The notes beneath the pieces are model-generated. The model saw nothing but the letters and a program-made list of their open reading frames with translations. It was not told the origin of the DNA and did no database searches. Positions 36,395 through 44,167 of a stretch of 64,000 bases of DNA are shown here, piece after piece. Origin of the DNA: Micromonosporaceae bacterium KJ-029. Its GTDB lineage: Bacteria; Actinomycetota; Actinomycetes; Mycobacteriales; Micromonosporaceae. The translations under genes were made by a program, and so were the position numbers. The stretch is taken from NCBI GenBank assembly GCA_005402585.1, contig BIFP01000008.1, forward strand, positions 62,001 to 126,000. Reading direction: 5' to 3'. Each line of letters opens with the position of its first letter. Position 1 is the first letter of the stretch.

Positions 36395-37366
36395 GTGATC
36401 ACCCTGCGGCTCGACACGACGGACCTGACCCGGATCCGGTTCGGCGACCGCCCGCACCCGGTCGGCACCGCGATCCTGGCCTGCCAGGCGCTGCGCGATC
36501 CGGACCTGGCAGCGCTGATGCCCGACCTGGCCACCCGCGCCGAAGCGATCACGGCGACCACCGGGCCGCTGCGGCATCTGCTGCCGGCGCGCGGCCTGCT
36601 GCCCGATTTCCTCACCCCCTACGACGGGATCGAGTCGGTGGCGGCCGGCATCGAGTCGATCCGGGCCACATCCCGGCGCCGGATCACCGCCGAACTCACC
36701 GACACGTATGCGAACGTGCCGCCCAGCCCGTGGCGAAGACGCTTCGCCGCTGCCGATCCGCAGGTGCTCGACCTGCTGACGACGGCCCTGCACCGCTACT
36801 TCGACGCGGTCCTCGCCCCGGCCTGGTCACACCTGACGGTCACCCACCGCGACCAGGTCACCCGCGCCGCCGAGGCCTACGCCCGATCCGGAGTGGACGG
36901 CCTGCTCGCCGGCCTGCACCCGGCGATCCGGTGGCGACCGCCCGTACTCGAGATCGACAGCTGGTGGAACGCAGAGCTGTCCGGCACCGGCGAGGGAATC
37001 CTCCTCGTCCCCAATCCGCTGACCGGCCTGCGCCCGCGCGTGCTGGTCCAACCGGGACGCCCGGTGCTGCTCGTCTATCCGGTCCCGGCGCCCGCCGGCC
37101 CGCCTCCGCACGGGCCCGACCCGCTCGCCCGGCTCCTCGGACACACCCGCGCGACGGTGCTCCGGCGGCTCGCCGACCCCGACCGACACACCACCACAAC
37201 GCTCGGCCGGCATGCCGGGATCAGCGTCTCGTCCGCCTCCGAACACGCCGCCGCGCTGCGCGCCGCCGGGCTGGTCGACAGCGACCGGGCCGGCGGCGCG
37301 ATGCTGCACCGGCTCACCCCGCTCGGCCTCCACCTGCTCGCCCGCAACGAACGATGGTTGCCCTAG
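36395..37366 (+). CDS. ArsR-type winged-helix regulator with N-terminal DUF5937-like domain
   Basis: A 323-residue regulator. The C-terminal 80 residues are a winged helix (LARLLGHTRATVLRRLADPDRHTTTTLGRHAGISVSSASEHAAALRAAGLV in outline). The N-terminal 230 residues are a ligand-binding or oligomerisation domain seen in many actinobacterial ArsR proteins. It lacks the metal-binding ELCVCD motif, so it is not a metal sensor. The start at GTG 36395 has only a weak SD. The stop shares bases with that of the convergent EACC1-like gene (CTAG). Confidence 0.82.
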   Translation: MITLRLDTTDLTRIRFGDRPHPVGTAILACQALRDPDLAALMPDLATRAEAITATTGPLRHLLPARGLLPDFLTPYDGIESVAAGIESIRATSRRRITAELTDTYANVPPSPWRRRFAAADPQVLDLLTTALHRYFDAVLAPAWSHLTVTHRDQVTRAAEAYARSGVDGLLAGLHPAIRWRPPVLEIDSWWNAELSGTGEGILLVPNPLTGLRPRVLVQPGRPVLLVYPVPAPAGPPPHGPDPLARLLGHTRATVLRRLADPDRHTTTTLGRHAGISVSSASEHAAALRAAGLVDSDRAGGAMLHRLTPLGLHLLARNERWLP

Positions 37367-37743
37367 CTTTCCCGGTTCTCCTGCATGGTCCGGGTGACCT
37401 GGTCCAGCAACTGCTTGGGATCGGTTCTTCCGGTCACCTGCACCTCCAGCTCCGACTCACCGATCCGCATGCGGACGGTGGCACCGCTGGGCTGCTGACT
37501 GATCCAGGTCTGGAGCAGGGCGAAGAGGCCGGGCAGCAGACTCTGCGCCACCACCGCGATGATGACGGCCTCGCTGAAGCCGGCCCGCCCGCCGCCGGTA
37601 CGGCCTCCCAGGTCCCGGACCCCGGTACGGAACTCGGGGCGGCGGTGGATCCAGTCGATGAGCGAGACCTGGGCCGGCTGCCTCAGGTCCGTGATCATCT
37701 GTAGCCGAACGGGCTTCCTCGCCGGCGGGTACGCGTCGGTCAC
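37363..37743 (-). CDS. EACC1-like membrane protein (effector-associated constant component)
   Basis: A 126-residue protein. Its N-terminal segment (VSLIDWIHRRPEFRTGVRDLG) is followed by one membrane helix (about 58-82) and a C-terminal beta-alpha unit (ATVRMRIGESELEVQVTGRTDPKQLLDQVTRTM). This is the plan of EACC1 proteins, which sit next to effector genes (caspases, proteases and others) in actinobacterial conflict systems. Only 13 bases separate it from the upstream M48 protease gene. The EACC1 assignment rests on pattern resemblance and has not been checked by search. Confidence 0.75.
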   Translation of the reverse strand: MTDAYPPARKPVRLQMITDLRQPAQVSLIDWIHRRPEFRTGVRDLGGRTGGGRAGFSEAVIIAVVAQSLLPGLFALLQTWISQQPSGATVRMRIGESELEVQVTGRTDPKQLLDQVTRTMQENRES

Positions 37744-37756
37744 CGGATGCTCCTGT

Positions 37757-40018
37757 TCAATTGTCGTCGCCGGGCTGGAAGGAGATTCGTTCTCCGGCGA
37801 CGGTGACGAAACCGGTGACGGCGACCGACAAGTTCTCGGTGAACGTCGCCTCTCCGTAGTAGGCCTGGTAGGTGCCGCTCACCTGTACCTGGCCCCGCGC
37901 CTCGTACGGCGTCGAGACCCGCGCGGCGGCCGGACCGAGCACATCGATCTGCACCGTGGGGTACTGACTGATCGTCCACTTGATCTTTTCCGCATCCTGG
38001 TAGCCGGTGAGCCGGAAGGGGCAGTTCTGTGGTTCGGCTACGGTCTGCTGGGCGCAGTCGTCAAGATACTTCTTCACCTGCTCGTCGATGCTGCTCCGGG
38101 CCGCGGACTTCAGTTCCGGGACAACCTGGACCGGAGCGCCGTAGTCGGATCCGGGTAGCACGGTAACGGTCTGCGGTGCCGCCTCGCTGAGCGGATTGGA
38201 CGCCACACTGACAACATGGACACCCGGCGCGGAGAGTATCGACCGCGTTTGCGAGCTTCCGTCCGCCGGCACCGGAACACCGTTGATCATGAGGCCCTCC
38301 TGGCTGGCGTCGACGGGGATCGAGGAGATCCCATCGACGACGTGCCAGCCCTTGAAGACGCCGACCGTCGACTCGTCGTCGCGCCGCAGCGTCAGCTTGG
38401 CCTCCATCCGGTTTCCCCCGACCACGAACGAGACCTCGGCGGTCGCCTCGTCGTCCTCCCGGTCGATCGCCTTGATGTCGACGTCGGTCGGCGGCTGGTA
38501 GTCGGCCGACTTGATCCGCTCGGCGAAGAGGTCGTCGTTCAACACCGCCGCCTCGGACGCCGGACTCAGCCACCCGGCAAGGTCGTCCACGTCACGGTCC
38601 GCCAGAGCCGAGAAGTACCCGTTGACGGCAGCCCCCGGCCGGAAGAAGCCCCACTGCACGACACCAAGCAGGCTGGAGAGCAGGCAGATGGAGAGCAGCG
38701 CGACACCACCGATGATGGCCGGGCGCCGGACATCGATCGGGTCGTTCCCGCCGAAGAGTTCCTCGGTGCCGACCACCCGCCTCGGCGGCGTGCCCGGACC
38801 GGCGGCGTCGCCCTCGGCCTGCAACCTCTCGAGCCGATCCAGGCGCAGTTCGTTCGGCGGGTGCTCGGCGCAGACGGCCTCGTCCCAGCCGCTGCGCCCG
38901 CTCTCGAACGATTTGCGGCGCTCAAGGATGGCGCGCAGGCCTTCGGCGTGCCCGGCCACGACCGCGCCCATGTCCGCCCGGTATTCCGACGCTCGGATAT
39001 CCGCTCGATGTAACGGCTGCACCAGGTACTTCATGGTCAGCAGGACCGGCCAGAAGAAGATGAAGACGAACAGGTTCGTGGCCGGGTGGGGAAACTTCCG
39101 CATCAGCCACGTCGGCACGGCGTGCACGAGGACGAGTGGCAGCCCGACACCGCGGACGAAGGCCGAGGTGATCTCGTCACCGGTACGCCAGTGCACCAAC
39201 TCGTGGCTGAGCAGCGCGGCGATCTCCTTCCGCGGTTCGGTGAGCAGACCGGTGGTGACGACGATGTGCCGGGCATAGGTGCGCGCATTCGTGGTGACCA
39301 GGTCATCCTCGACCAGCAGTCGCGGCACATCGGGCAGGGCGAGCCGTCCCGCGCACTCGTGCAGGATCGGGATGATCAGTGCCGCCTCCCGGCGGCTGAG
39401 ATCGCGCGCGCCCGACACTCGCAGCAGCCGATGCTCCAGCAGCACCCGGTACAGGGTGTAGAGCACCCCCACCAGGACGGCCGCAGCCGCTATTCCGGCC
39501 AGCTCGGCGAACAGGGCCACGGCACTGTCCACCTCCTGAAACCGGATGACCTGCACGGCCATCAGACCGATCAGGAACGCGAGCGCGGCGCCGACGAAAG
39601 CACCGATCGCACCACCGGACTGCTCGAGGAAGGAACTGATCAGGCCCCCGATGATCGGGGCGTCCCGAACCGCCTCTGGAAACTGATCTTTGAGGATCCC
39701 GCCGCCGGTGAACGCCAAGGTGAGGCCGGCGACGACCGCAGCCACCACCGCGGTGAACAACGCCACCGGAACGTAGAACCAGGCGGCGATGAAGGAGCCC
39801 AGCACACCGCGCCAGTCACGCAGGATCCCGACGCGCAGCCAGACAAGCGCGTTCGGATAGCCAGGCGGACGGTTGGCCAACCCTCCGCCTTCGGTTCCAG
39901 GGCGGGTGGCGTCGCCGCCGGCATCGGACGGCCGCGCGGGTGGCAGGGAAGAACTGTCGCCCAGCTGGTTCTGCCGGTCGCCGGAAGGCTGCACCGCATC
40001 AGGATCGTGCTGCTGCAC
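37757..40018 (-). CDS. Membrane M48 metalloprotease with extracellular C-terminal domains
   Basis: A 753-residue protein. A polar N terminus (1-55) leads into about four membrane helices (70-105, 120-150, 165-195), then a zinc protease domain with HELVH (272-276) and the third ligand Glu345 in RASEYRADMG. Two further helices (about 305-330 and 435-455) follow. The last 290 residues are predicted outside: an NTF2-like segment (GAAVNGYFSALADRDVDDLAGWLSP) and beta domains. Typical M48 (HtpX, Ste24) lack this tail. GTG 40018 has AAGGAG six bases away. It sits directly upstream of the EACC1-like gene, suggesting a protease-effector pair. Confidence 0.88.
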   Translation of the reverse strand: MQQHDPDAVQPSGDRQNQLGDSSSLPPARPSDAGGDATRPGTEGGGLANRPPGYPNALVWLRVGILRDWRGVLGSFIAAWFYVPVALFTAVVAAVVAGLTLAFTGGGILKDQFPEAVRDAPIIGGLISSFLEQSGGAIGAFVGAALAFLIGLMAVQVIRFQEVDSAVALFAELAGIAAAAVLVGVLYTLYRVLLEHRLLRVSGARDLSRREAALIIPILHECAGRLALPDVPRLLVEDDLVTTNARTYARHIVVTTGLLTEPRKEIAALLSHELVHWRTGDEITSAFVRGVGLPLVLVHAVPTWLMRKFPHPATNLFVFIFFWPVLLTMKYLVQPLHRADIRASEYRADMGAVVAGHAEGLRAILERRKSFESGRSGWDEAVCAEHPPNELRLDRLERLQAEGDAAGPGTPPRRVVGTEELFGGNDPIDVRRPAIIGGVALLSICLLSSLLGVVQWGFFRPGAAVNGYFSALADRDVDDLAGWLSPASEAAVLNDDLFAERIKSADYQPPTDVDIKAIDREDDEATAEVSFVVGGNRMEAKLTLRRDDESTVGVFKGWHVVDGISSIPVDASQEGLMINGVPVPADGSSQTRSILSAPGVHVVSVASNPLSEAAPQTVTVLPGSDYGAPVQVVPELKSAARSSIDEQVKKYLDDCAQQTVAEPQNCPFRLTGYQDAEKIKWTISQYPTVQIDVLGPAAARVSTPYEARGQVQVSGTYQAYYGEATFTENLSVAVTGFVTVAGERISFQPGDDN

Positions 40019-40392
40019 GAGAACTCCTTCATGAGGCCGAACAGGGCAAATGGCGACCGGTTCGCTCGGAACTGATATGCGCGAGCAGGTAGCGGGCCGC
40101 GTTTCGCTCAGAGAATCAATCCGCAGGGTGGGGGCAGACCTTACTCCGGTCTATGCCTGTTTCGCTATCCGGTAGCGCAGCGATACGCCTTCAGCCGATC
40201 CGGGTTTCCGGGCAGTTGGTGCAGAGTGGACAGTGGGCGGATCGGCAAGCGGGACGTGCTGCCACCTCGACGACCCGCGGCAGCGGCGCTCGGGAGCGGC
40301 ATACGGCGGCGCCCGGGAGCCGCAGGAAGTAGCTGGCGGGACCGGCCGGAACCGAGGTGATTCTCGATTCGGCCGATCCCGCCTCGCCCCAG

Positions 40393-40605
40393 CTACCGCG
40401 GAATGTCGCCCAGTTCGCAGGGCTGCACCGGGCCTTGGGCAACGCCGTAGCCAACCACCACGCCGGTCGCGTTGCCGCCCGGCGCATTCTCGGCCACGGA
40501 AAGTTCGAGTACGAGTGTCTCTCCATCGCGGAGGACACCGGGCTTCACCGTGAACACGGTGACGCTCGGGTCCTGGACAGCGACCTCGTCGGCGAAGTCG
40601 ACCAC
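40393..40605 (-). pseudogene. Truncated ORF, C-terminal fragment of an unknown protein
   Basis: The minus strand reads a convincing 70-residue beta-rich segment (VVDFADEVAVQDPSVTVFTV, then KPGVLRDGETLVLELSVAE, ending CELGDIPR) with strong GC bias at third positions. GTG 40605 has GAGGG seven bases upstream and could start it. Further upstream the frame becomes antisense to the membrane-protein gene, so the original N terminus seems to be lost. The region 40019-40392 holds a Cys-rich frame end (CRSAHCPLCTNCPETRIG) but no start. These look like remains of older genes. Confidence 0.4.
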
Positions 40606-40633
40606 CAGCCGGCCCTCGTTGCTCGGCGCCGTG

Positions 40634-41233
40634 ATGCTGGCGATGTCGCTGGCCCTGCTCGCCCTGCTTCCCCCACGGCCGACGGCCTTTCTGGTCAAGC
40701 CCGAGGTTCGGGCGTTCGCCACTGAACCGAGCGCGTTCCAGGTCTACATGGCCGTGGCGTTCATGTTCTTGGCCTCGCTGTTGCTGGGGACTGACCACCT
40801 TGGCGAAGTCGTCGGGGGCCCGTTCATGGTGTTGCCGTTCCTGCTCCTGGTCGGCGTCGGTGTGCACGTTGCCGGCGGCTGGCGCGGCTTTTCGGTCGAG
40901 CTGCGACCGGACGGTGTCTGTCAACGCGACTTCACCGGCTCCTTGACGGTGCCGTGGGAGGCCCTGGCACCCGGCCGCCCGTACCAGCCCGAAGTCAGGG
41001 CCTCCACCCTGGCCCTGACTTACGCACAACCGGACCTGGTACGCCGCCGCGGCATCCTTCCGCTGGGCCGGCGGCGGCTGCGCATCGACAATGTCCACCC
41101 CTGGTTCATCGCCGACACGATCCGGCACTACGTCGACCACCCACAGCACCGGGCCGCGATCGGCGAACCAGCCGAATACCAACGGCTCAGGCAAGCGTTG
41201 GCGTCTTCGCCCACTGGCCCCGGCCATGGGTGA
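40634..41233 (+). CDS. Membrane protein with PH-like cytoplasmic domain
   Basis: A 199-residue protein with three hydrophobic segments (about 1-15, 35-55 and 66-85) followed by a soluble domain (GFSVELRPDGVCQRDFTGSLTVPWEALAPG) like the PH-type domain of many actinobacterial membrane proteins. The start is uncertain: ATG 40634 lacks a good SD, and GTG 40550 in frame would lengthen the first helix but overlaps the antisense fragment. Function unknown. Confidence 0.6.
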   Translation: MLAMSLALLALLPPRPTAFLVKPEVRAFATEPSAFQVYMAVAFMFLASLLLGTDHLGEVVGGPFMVLPFLLLVGVGVHVAGGWRGFSVELRPDGVCQRDFTGSLTVPWEALAPGRPYQPEVRASTLALTYAQPDLVRRRGILPLGRRRLRIDNVHPWFIADTIRHYVDHPQHRAAIGEPAEYQRLRQALASSPTGPGHG

Positions 41234-41263
41234 TTGCCTGACAGTAGGGGTCACCAAAAGGGT

Positions 41264-41290
41264 CAGGGCCGGTCGTTATGACCGGCCCTG
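41264..41290. terminator. Hairpin next to the distal tRNA-end repeat
   Basis: A perfect 11-bp stem (41264-41274 with 41280-41290) and 5-base loop. On the minus strand it follows the copied tRNA 3' end by 11 bases and runs into CCCTTTT. This is the layout seen for the true tRNA terminator at 52132-52170. It may have been the original tRNA-Lys terminator before island insertion. Confidence 0.7.
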
Positions 41291-41301
41291 CTGGTGTTTG
41301 C

Positions 41302-41321
41302 TGGTGCGCCGCCAGGGGCTC
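41302..41321. repeat. Partial copy of the tRNA-Lys 3' end (candidate attachment site)
   Basis: TGGTGCGCCGCCAGGG (41302-41317) is identical to 52177-52192, the 3' end of tRNA-Lys including its CCA, and three of the next four bases also match. Both copies have the same orientation and are 10,875 bases apart. This is the expected relic of site-specific insertion at a tRNA 3' end. Confidence 0.6.
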
Positions 41322-41350
41322 CCGGAAGGAGAGGCTCCGGAGTTCGGCGT

Positions 41351-42361
41351 TCAACCTATTCGATCAGTCCAGGCGGCATCGAGGATCACCTGGTACGCGC
41401 TGATCCGCACGGGCGACAGCGTCAGTCGCTCGTGGGCGAGCAGCTCACCTGTCTTCGGGTGGAAGATCAGGAGAGACTGCGCGTCGTGTTCGCGGTCGTC
41501 GAAGGTGATGGCGACTCCGTCCCGACCGGCGCGATCCGTCACCTGCCCCCGCCAGCGGAAGCCGGGCACGTCGGCGAGGACCCGCAGGATCTCCGCTCGG
41601 GCCGCACGCGGTACGACGAACTGCGCATAGAGAGTGCTGACCTCCTTACTCGCGGCGCCCGGCCCGTACTCGACCTTGAGCAGTTCGCGCAGCCGCGACG
41701 GGTCGGCCGACGGTGGCGTGAGCTCCATGGGCGGCAGCGGGATCATGGCCGGAGCCGCCGCGGCGTCAACTGTGGGACGTGAGTCCAGGTTGCGTTGCCA
41801 GTAGTCGCGGGACTCCTGGTCGGGGTACTGCGGCTCCAACTGTTTGTTGATCTGGCTGCCGGTCCCGTCGGCGGCCCGCCAGACCTTCGTCTCGCCGGCG
41901 AGAGCGACCTGGTGACGGCCGTCGGCGGAGGTCATCACCGGATCGCCCCACATCTTCGTGTGGTGGTACATGTAGCGCCCGCCGAGGTGGTCGTACTCCG
42001 CGTCCTTAATCTTGGCCGCCAGCGCGCGCAGTTGCGGGCCAGCCTCTGGCGGGTCCGTATCGAACTGGTACGAGACCGGCACGAGCACCGATCCCGCTAC
42101 GCTCCCGGGGCCACCCGGAACGTCCGGTGAGGGCCTGTCGAACGGCTGGAGAACGGCCACGGCACCGGCCGCGACCGCCAGCGTCCCAGCCGTCAGAACC
42201 AGCCGGCGGGTCGGGCGTACGCGACGACGCCCGGCGACCATCTCGGTGGTGCCGGCGCGGTTGATCAGTTCGTGTGCCGAGACCGGCGGCGGCGCGACGG
42301 TGGCGGTCCGGGCCGGGTCTACCGGGCCGAGGAGGGTGCGGGTGCGCTCGGTTCCGAACAT
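41351..42361 (-). CDS. CU044_5270 family membrane protein (sigma-factor partner)
   Basis: A 336-residue protein with a cytoplasmic N terminus (1-50), one membrane helix (RRLVLTAGTLAVAAGAVAVL, about 53-72) and a large external domain. The family lies next to ECF sigma genes throughout actinobacteria and is thought to regulate the sigma factor in the manner of an anti-sigma factor. The ATG overlaps the sigma stop by one base (TGATG), so the two proteins are made in linked amounts. The sensing domain has no recognised ligand. Confidence 0.85.
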   Translation of the reverse strand: MFGTERTRTLLGPVDPARTATVAPPPVSAHELINRAGTTEMVAGRRRVRPTRRLVLTAGTLAVAAGAVAVLQPFDRPSPDVPGGPGSVAGSVLVPVSYQFDTDPPEAGPQLRALAAKIKDAEYDHLGGRYMYHHTKMWGDPVMTSADGRHQVALAGETKVWRAADGTGSQINKQLEPQYPDQESRDYWQRNLDSRPTVDAAAAPAMIPLPPMELTPPSADPSRLRELLKVEYGPGAASKEVSTLYAQFVVPRAARAEILRVLADVPGFRWRGQVTDRAGRDGVAITFDDREHDAQSLLIFHPKTGELLAHERLTLSPVRISAYQVILDAAWTDRIG

Positions 42362-42945
42362 CAGAGTTCCTCTCGCGTGGTCGCGAACACGGGGCGGCGC
42401 CGGGACTGAGCGGGCCGGTCCGACATCGCCTCGGCGAGGCGGCGGCGGGCGCGATGCAGGCGCACCGCCGCAGTCGCCCGAGTGCAGCCAAGAACCTGGG
42501 CCGCCTCGGACACCGTCAACTCCTCCCAGCCGATCAGCCGGAGAATTTCCTGATCGAGTTCGCTGAGAATGGCCAGCGCGGCCCGGACGTCGGCGACCCC
42601 GACGGTGGTGTCGGCACCCGACGAGCTGGCGACCCGCGCCAGGTCGGCACCAGTGATGGGCAGGACATCGGGGGCGCCGCGCCGCGACCGCCAGTGGTTC
42701 GCAAGGAGCCGCCGGGCCACCCCGTACAGCCAGGGCAGGCTGCGGTCCGGCACCTCGTTACGACGACGCCAGGCGACGACGAAGACCTCCTGGGCGAGCT
42801 CCGACGACGTGTCGAAGTCGGCGAGTCGGCGCAGGCCATACCTCACCACGTTCGCGTACTCGGCGACGTAGAGGCTGTTGAACCAGTCCTCGTCCCTTTT
42901 CTTCGGTGGACCCACCCGAACCCCCATTGCCTCGGCGACTCTCAC
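42361..42945 (-). CDS. ECF-type RNA polymerase sigma factor
   Basis: A 194-residue sigma-70 family protein with region 2 (EYANVVRYGLRRLADFDTSSELAQEVFVVAWRRRNEV in outline) and region 4 (LSELDQEILRLIGWEELTVSEAAQVLGCTRATAAVRLHRARRRL in outline), joined by a short linker. GTG 42945 or ATG 42927 could be the start; SD evidence does not decide. It is coupled to the CU044_5270-type gene. Its target promoters are unknown, but the RiPP operon upstream is a candidate. Confidence 0.9.
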   Translation of the reverse strand: MRVAEAMGVRVGPPKKRDEDWFNSLYVAEYANVVRYGLRRLADFDTSSELAQEVFVVAWRRRNEVPDRSLPWLYGVARRLLANHWRSRRGAPDVLPITGADLARVASSSGADTTVGVADVRAALAILSELDQEILRLIGWEELTVSEAAQVLGCTRATAAVRLHRARRRLAEAMSDRPAQSRRRPVFATTREEL

Positions 42946-43242
42946 CCTGGCTTGTGTCGCGACGGGCCCAACGATTACCGGCGAGCTTCTCCCAGCCGTT
43001 ACTGAGGCATTCCCGTAGGGTCGGTCGCGTAGCCGAGGCGCAGAACGAGCCAGAGCCTCCTACATCGCCGATGCGACGCGGGAATCGCCGTCTCGGCCCT
43101 GGGATGTAGCGAGGTCGGCGAGTACGAGGCGCTGCTTGACGTCGGTTGCGGTGAGCGCGGCGCGTGCCGGGGTTGGGCAACCGGTCGCAACCGAGGTTAG
43201 GGCAACGTCGGCCGGTCAGGGCGTCAGCTGTCTCGGCTTCGG
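42946..43242. other. Intergenic stretch between the sigma factor and pentapeptide genes
   Basis: About 300 bases with no complete gene. On the minus strand near 43080-43190 a protein-like run (ALTATDVKQRLVLADLATS) ends at a stop and has no good start, so it may be a gene relic. The promoter of the sigma-factor operon should lie here. Confidence 0.4.
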
Positions 43243-43911
43243 TCAGACCTCAGCATGAACGACGATGCGCAGGGCCTCGACGGCCAAACGGGTCAGGTCA
43301 GAAAGCTGCTCTTCACCGAGAACGACACCCTGCAGGTTGTCCAACGGCGTCTTCAGGTGGTGCAACCGGCTGCCCCGCAGATCGGCGCCATCGAGACGGC
43401 AGGATTCCAGCTCCAGGCTGCTGAGATCGCAGGAGCGCAGGGCGACGCCAGGCAGGCGGCAGGACGACCAACTGCCGTGGCCGAGGGTGCAGTTGGTGAA
43501 GGCCACCGAACCGGCTGCGCTGACGCGATTCAGGGTGGCGTAGTCGAACCGGCAGTCGTCGAACAGGACGTCTTTGAGGCGGACATCGATGAGCCGAGTG
43601 CCGGTGAACCGGGATCCTGTGAACGAGCACCGCTCGATGCTGATGCCGGTGAGGGTCGCGCCGGACAGGTCCGTCCCGACAATCTCACATCCGTAGAGAG
43701 CCCCCGCTTCCCAGCTGACGTCACCGAGGTCCGCGCCGGTGATCCGGCAACCTCGAATGCTCCGCTCTACAAGCTGCTCACCACGCCAGGAAACCCCATC
43801 GACAAGGCCATCGCGGACGTCATCGATGGACAGATCGCTGACCTGGTCGAGGTCCTCCGGATCGAGGTCCGGCACAAGAATGGTCACGTCGCCCACGGTG
43901 GTCGTCCGCAT
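43243..43911 (-). CDS. Pentapeptide-repeat protein, last gene of the RiPP operon
   Basis: A 222-residue protein. Residues 55-185 consist of pentapeptide repeats of A(D/N)LxX type (ITGADLGDVSW, GTDLSGATLTGISIERCSF, SRFTGTRLIDVRL, then ESCRLDGADLRGSRL), forming a right-handed quadrilateral helix. Such proteins (MfpA, Qnr, McbG, AlbG) mimic DNA and protect gyrase, including as self-immunity for gyrase-targeting peptides. ATG 43911 has GAGGAG upstream. It is 70 bases downstream of the RiPP precursor on the same strand. Immunity is inference. Confidence 0.88.
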   Translation of the reverse strand: MRTTTVGDVTILVPDLDPEDLDQVSDLSIDDVRDGLVDGVSWRGEQLVERSIRGCRITGADLGDVSWEAGALYGCEIVGTDLSGATLTGISIERCSFTGSRFTGTRLIDVRLKDVLFDDCRFDYATLNRVSAAGSVAFTNCTLGHGSWSSCRLPGVALRSCDLSSLELESCRLDGADLRGSRLHHLKTPLDNLQGVVLGEEQLSDLTRLAVEALRIVVHAEV

Positions 43912-43981
43912 GTCTCCTCAACCTGTTCGGGCGCGGGATGGGCACGCCACCCCGCATCGAATGATGTCGCCGGTCGGCGGG

Positions 43982-44167
43982 CTACGACTTCTTCTTGTTC
44001 CAGTTGTCCCAGGCGGGGCGGCTGTCGAACCTCCCCTTGTTGTCCCAGGTGGGGCGGTTGTCGAACTTCGCCGCGTCGATCGACGCTACCGCGCGGGTCG
44101 GGTCGACGCCGAGGAGGGCGAGGCGGTCCGGCGGGGCGTCGAGAAGGGCGGCGAGGGCATGGGTCAT
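43982..44167 (-). CDS. amcA: Precursor of a multiple-cyclophane RiPP (AmcA-like)
   Basis: A 61-residue precursor. Residues 1-34 form an acidic, Leu-rich leader (MTHALAALLDAPPDRLALLG and VDPTRAVASIDAAK). The core 35-61 contains five aromatic-X-X motifs: F35-D-N, W41-D-N, F47-D-S, W53-D-N and W56-N-K. They are arranged as two units (FDNRPTWDN and FDSRPAWDN) plus a basic tail. Aromatic-X-X triplets are where radical SAM triceptide enzymes link the ring to the third residue's beta carbon. The ATG overlaps the maturase stop (ATGA) and has AAGGAGG six bases upstream. The product would be a chain of three-residue cyclophanes. Confidence 0.85.
   Translation of the reverse strand: MTHALAALLDAPPDRLALLGVDPTRAVASIDAAKFDNRPTWDNKGRFDSRPAWDNWNKKKS

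Noticed and set aside
40151..41257. 368-residue minus-strand frame over the PH-like membrane protein gene
   Set aside because: It lacks a plausible start and motifs, and the plus strand shows membrane helices and a soluble domain.
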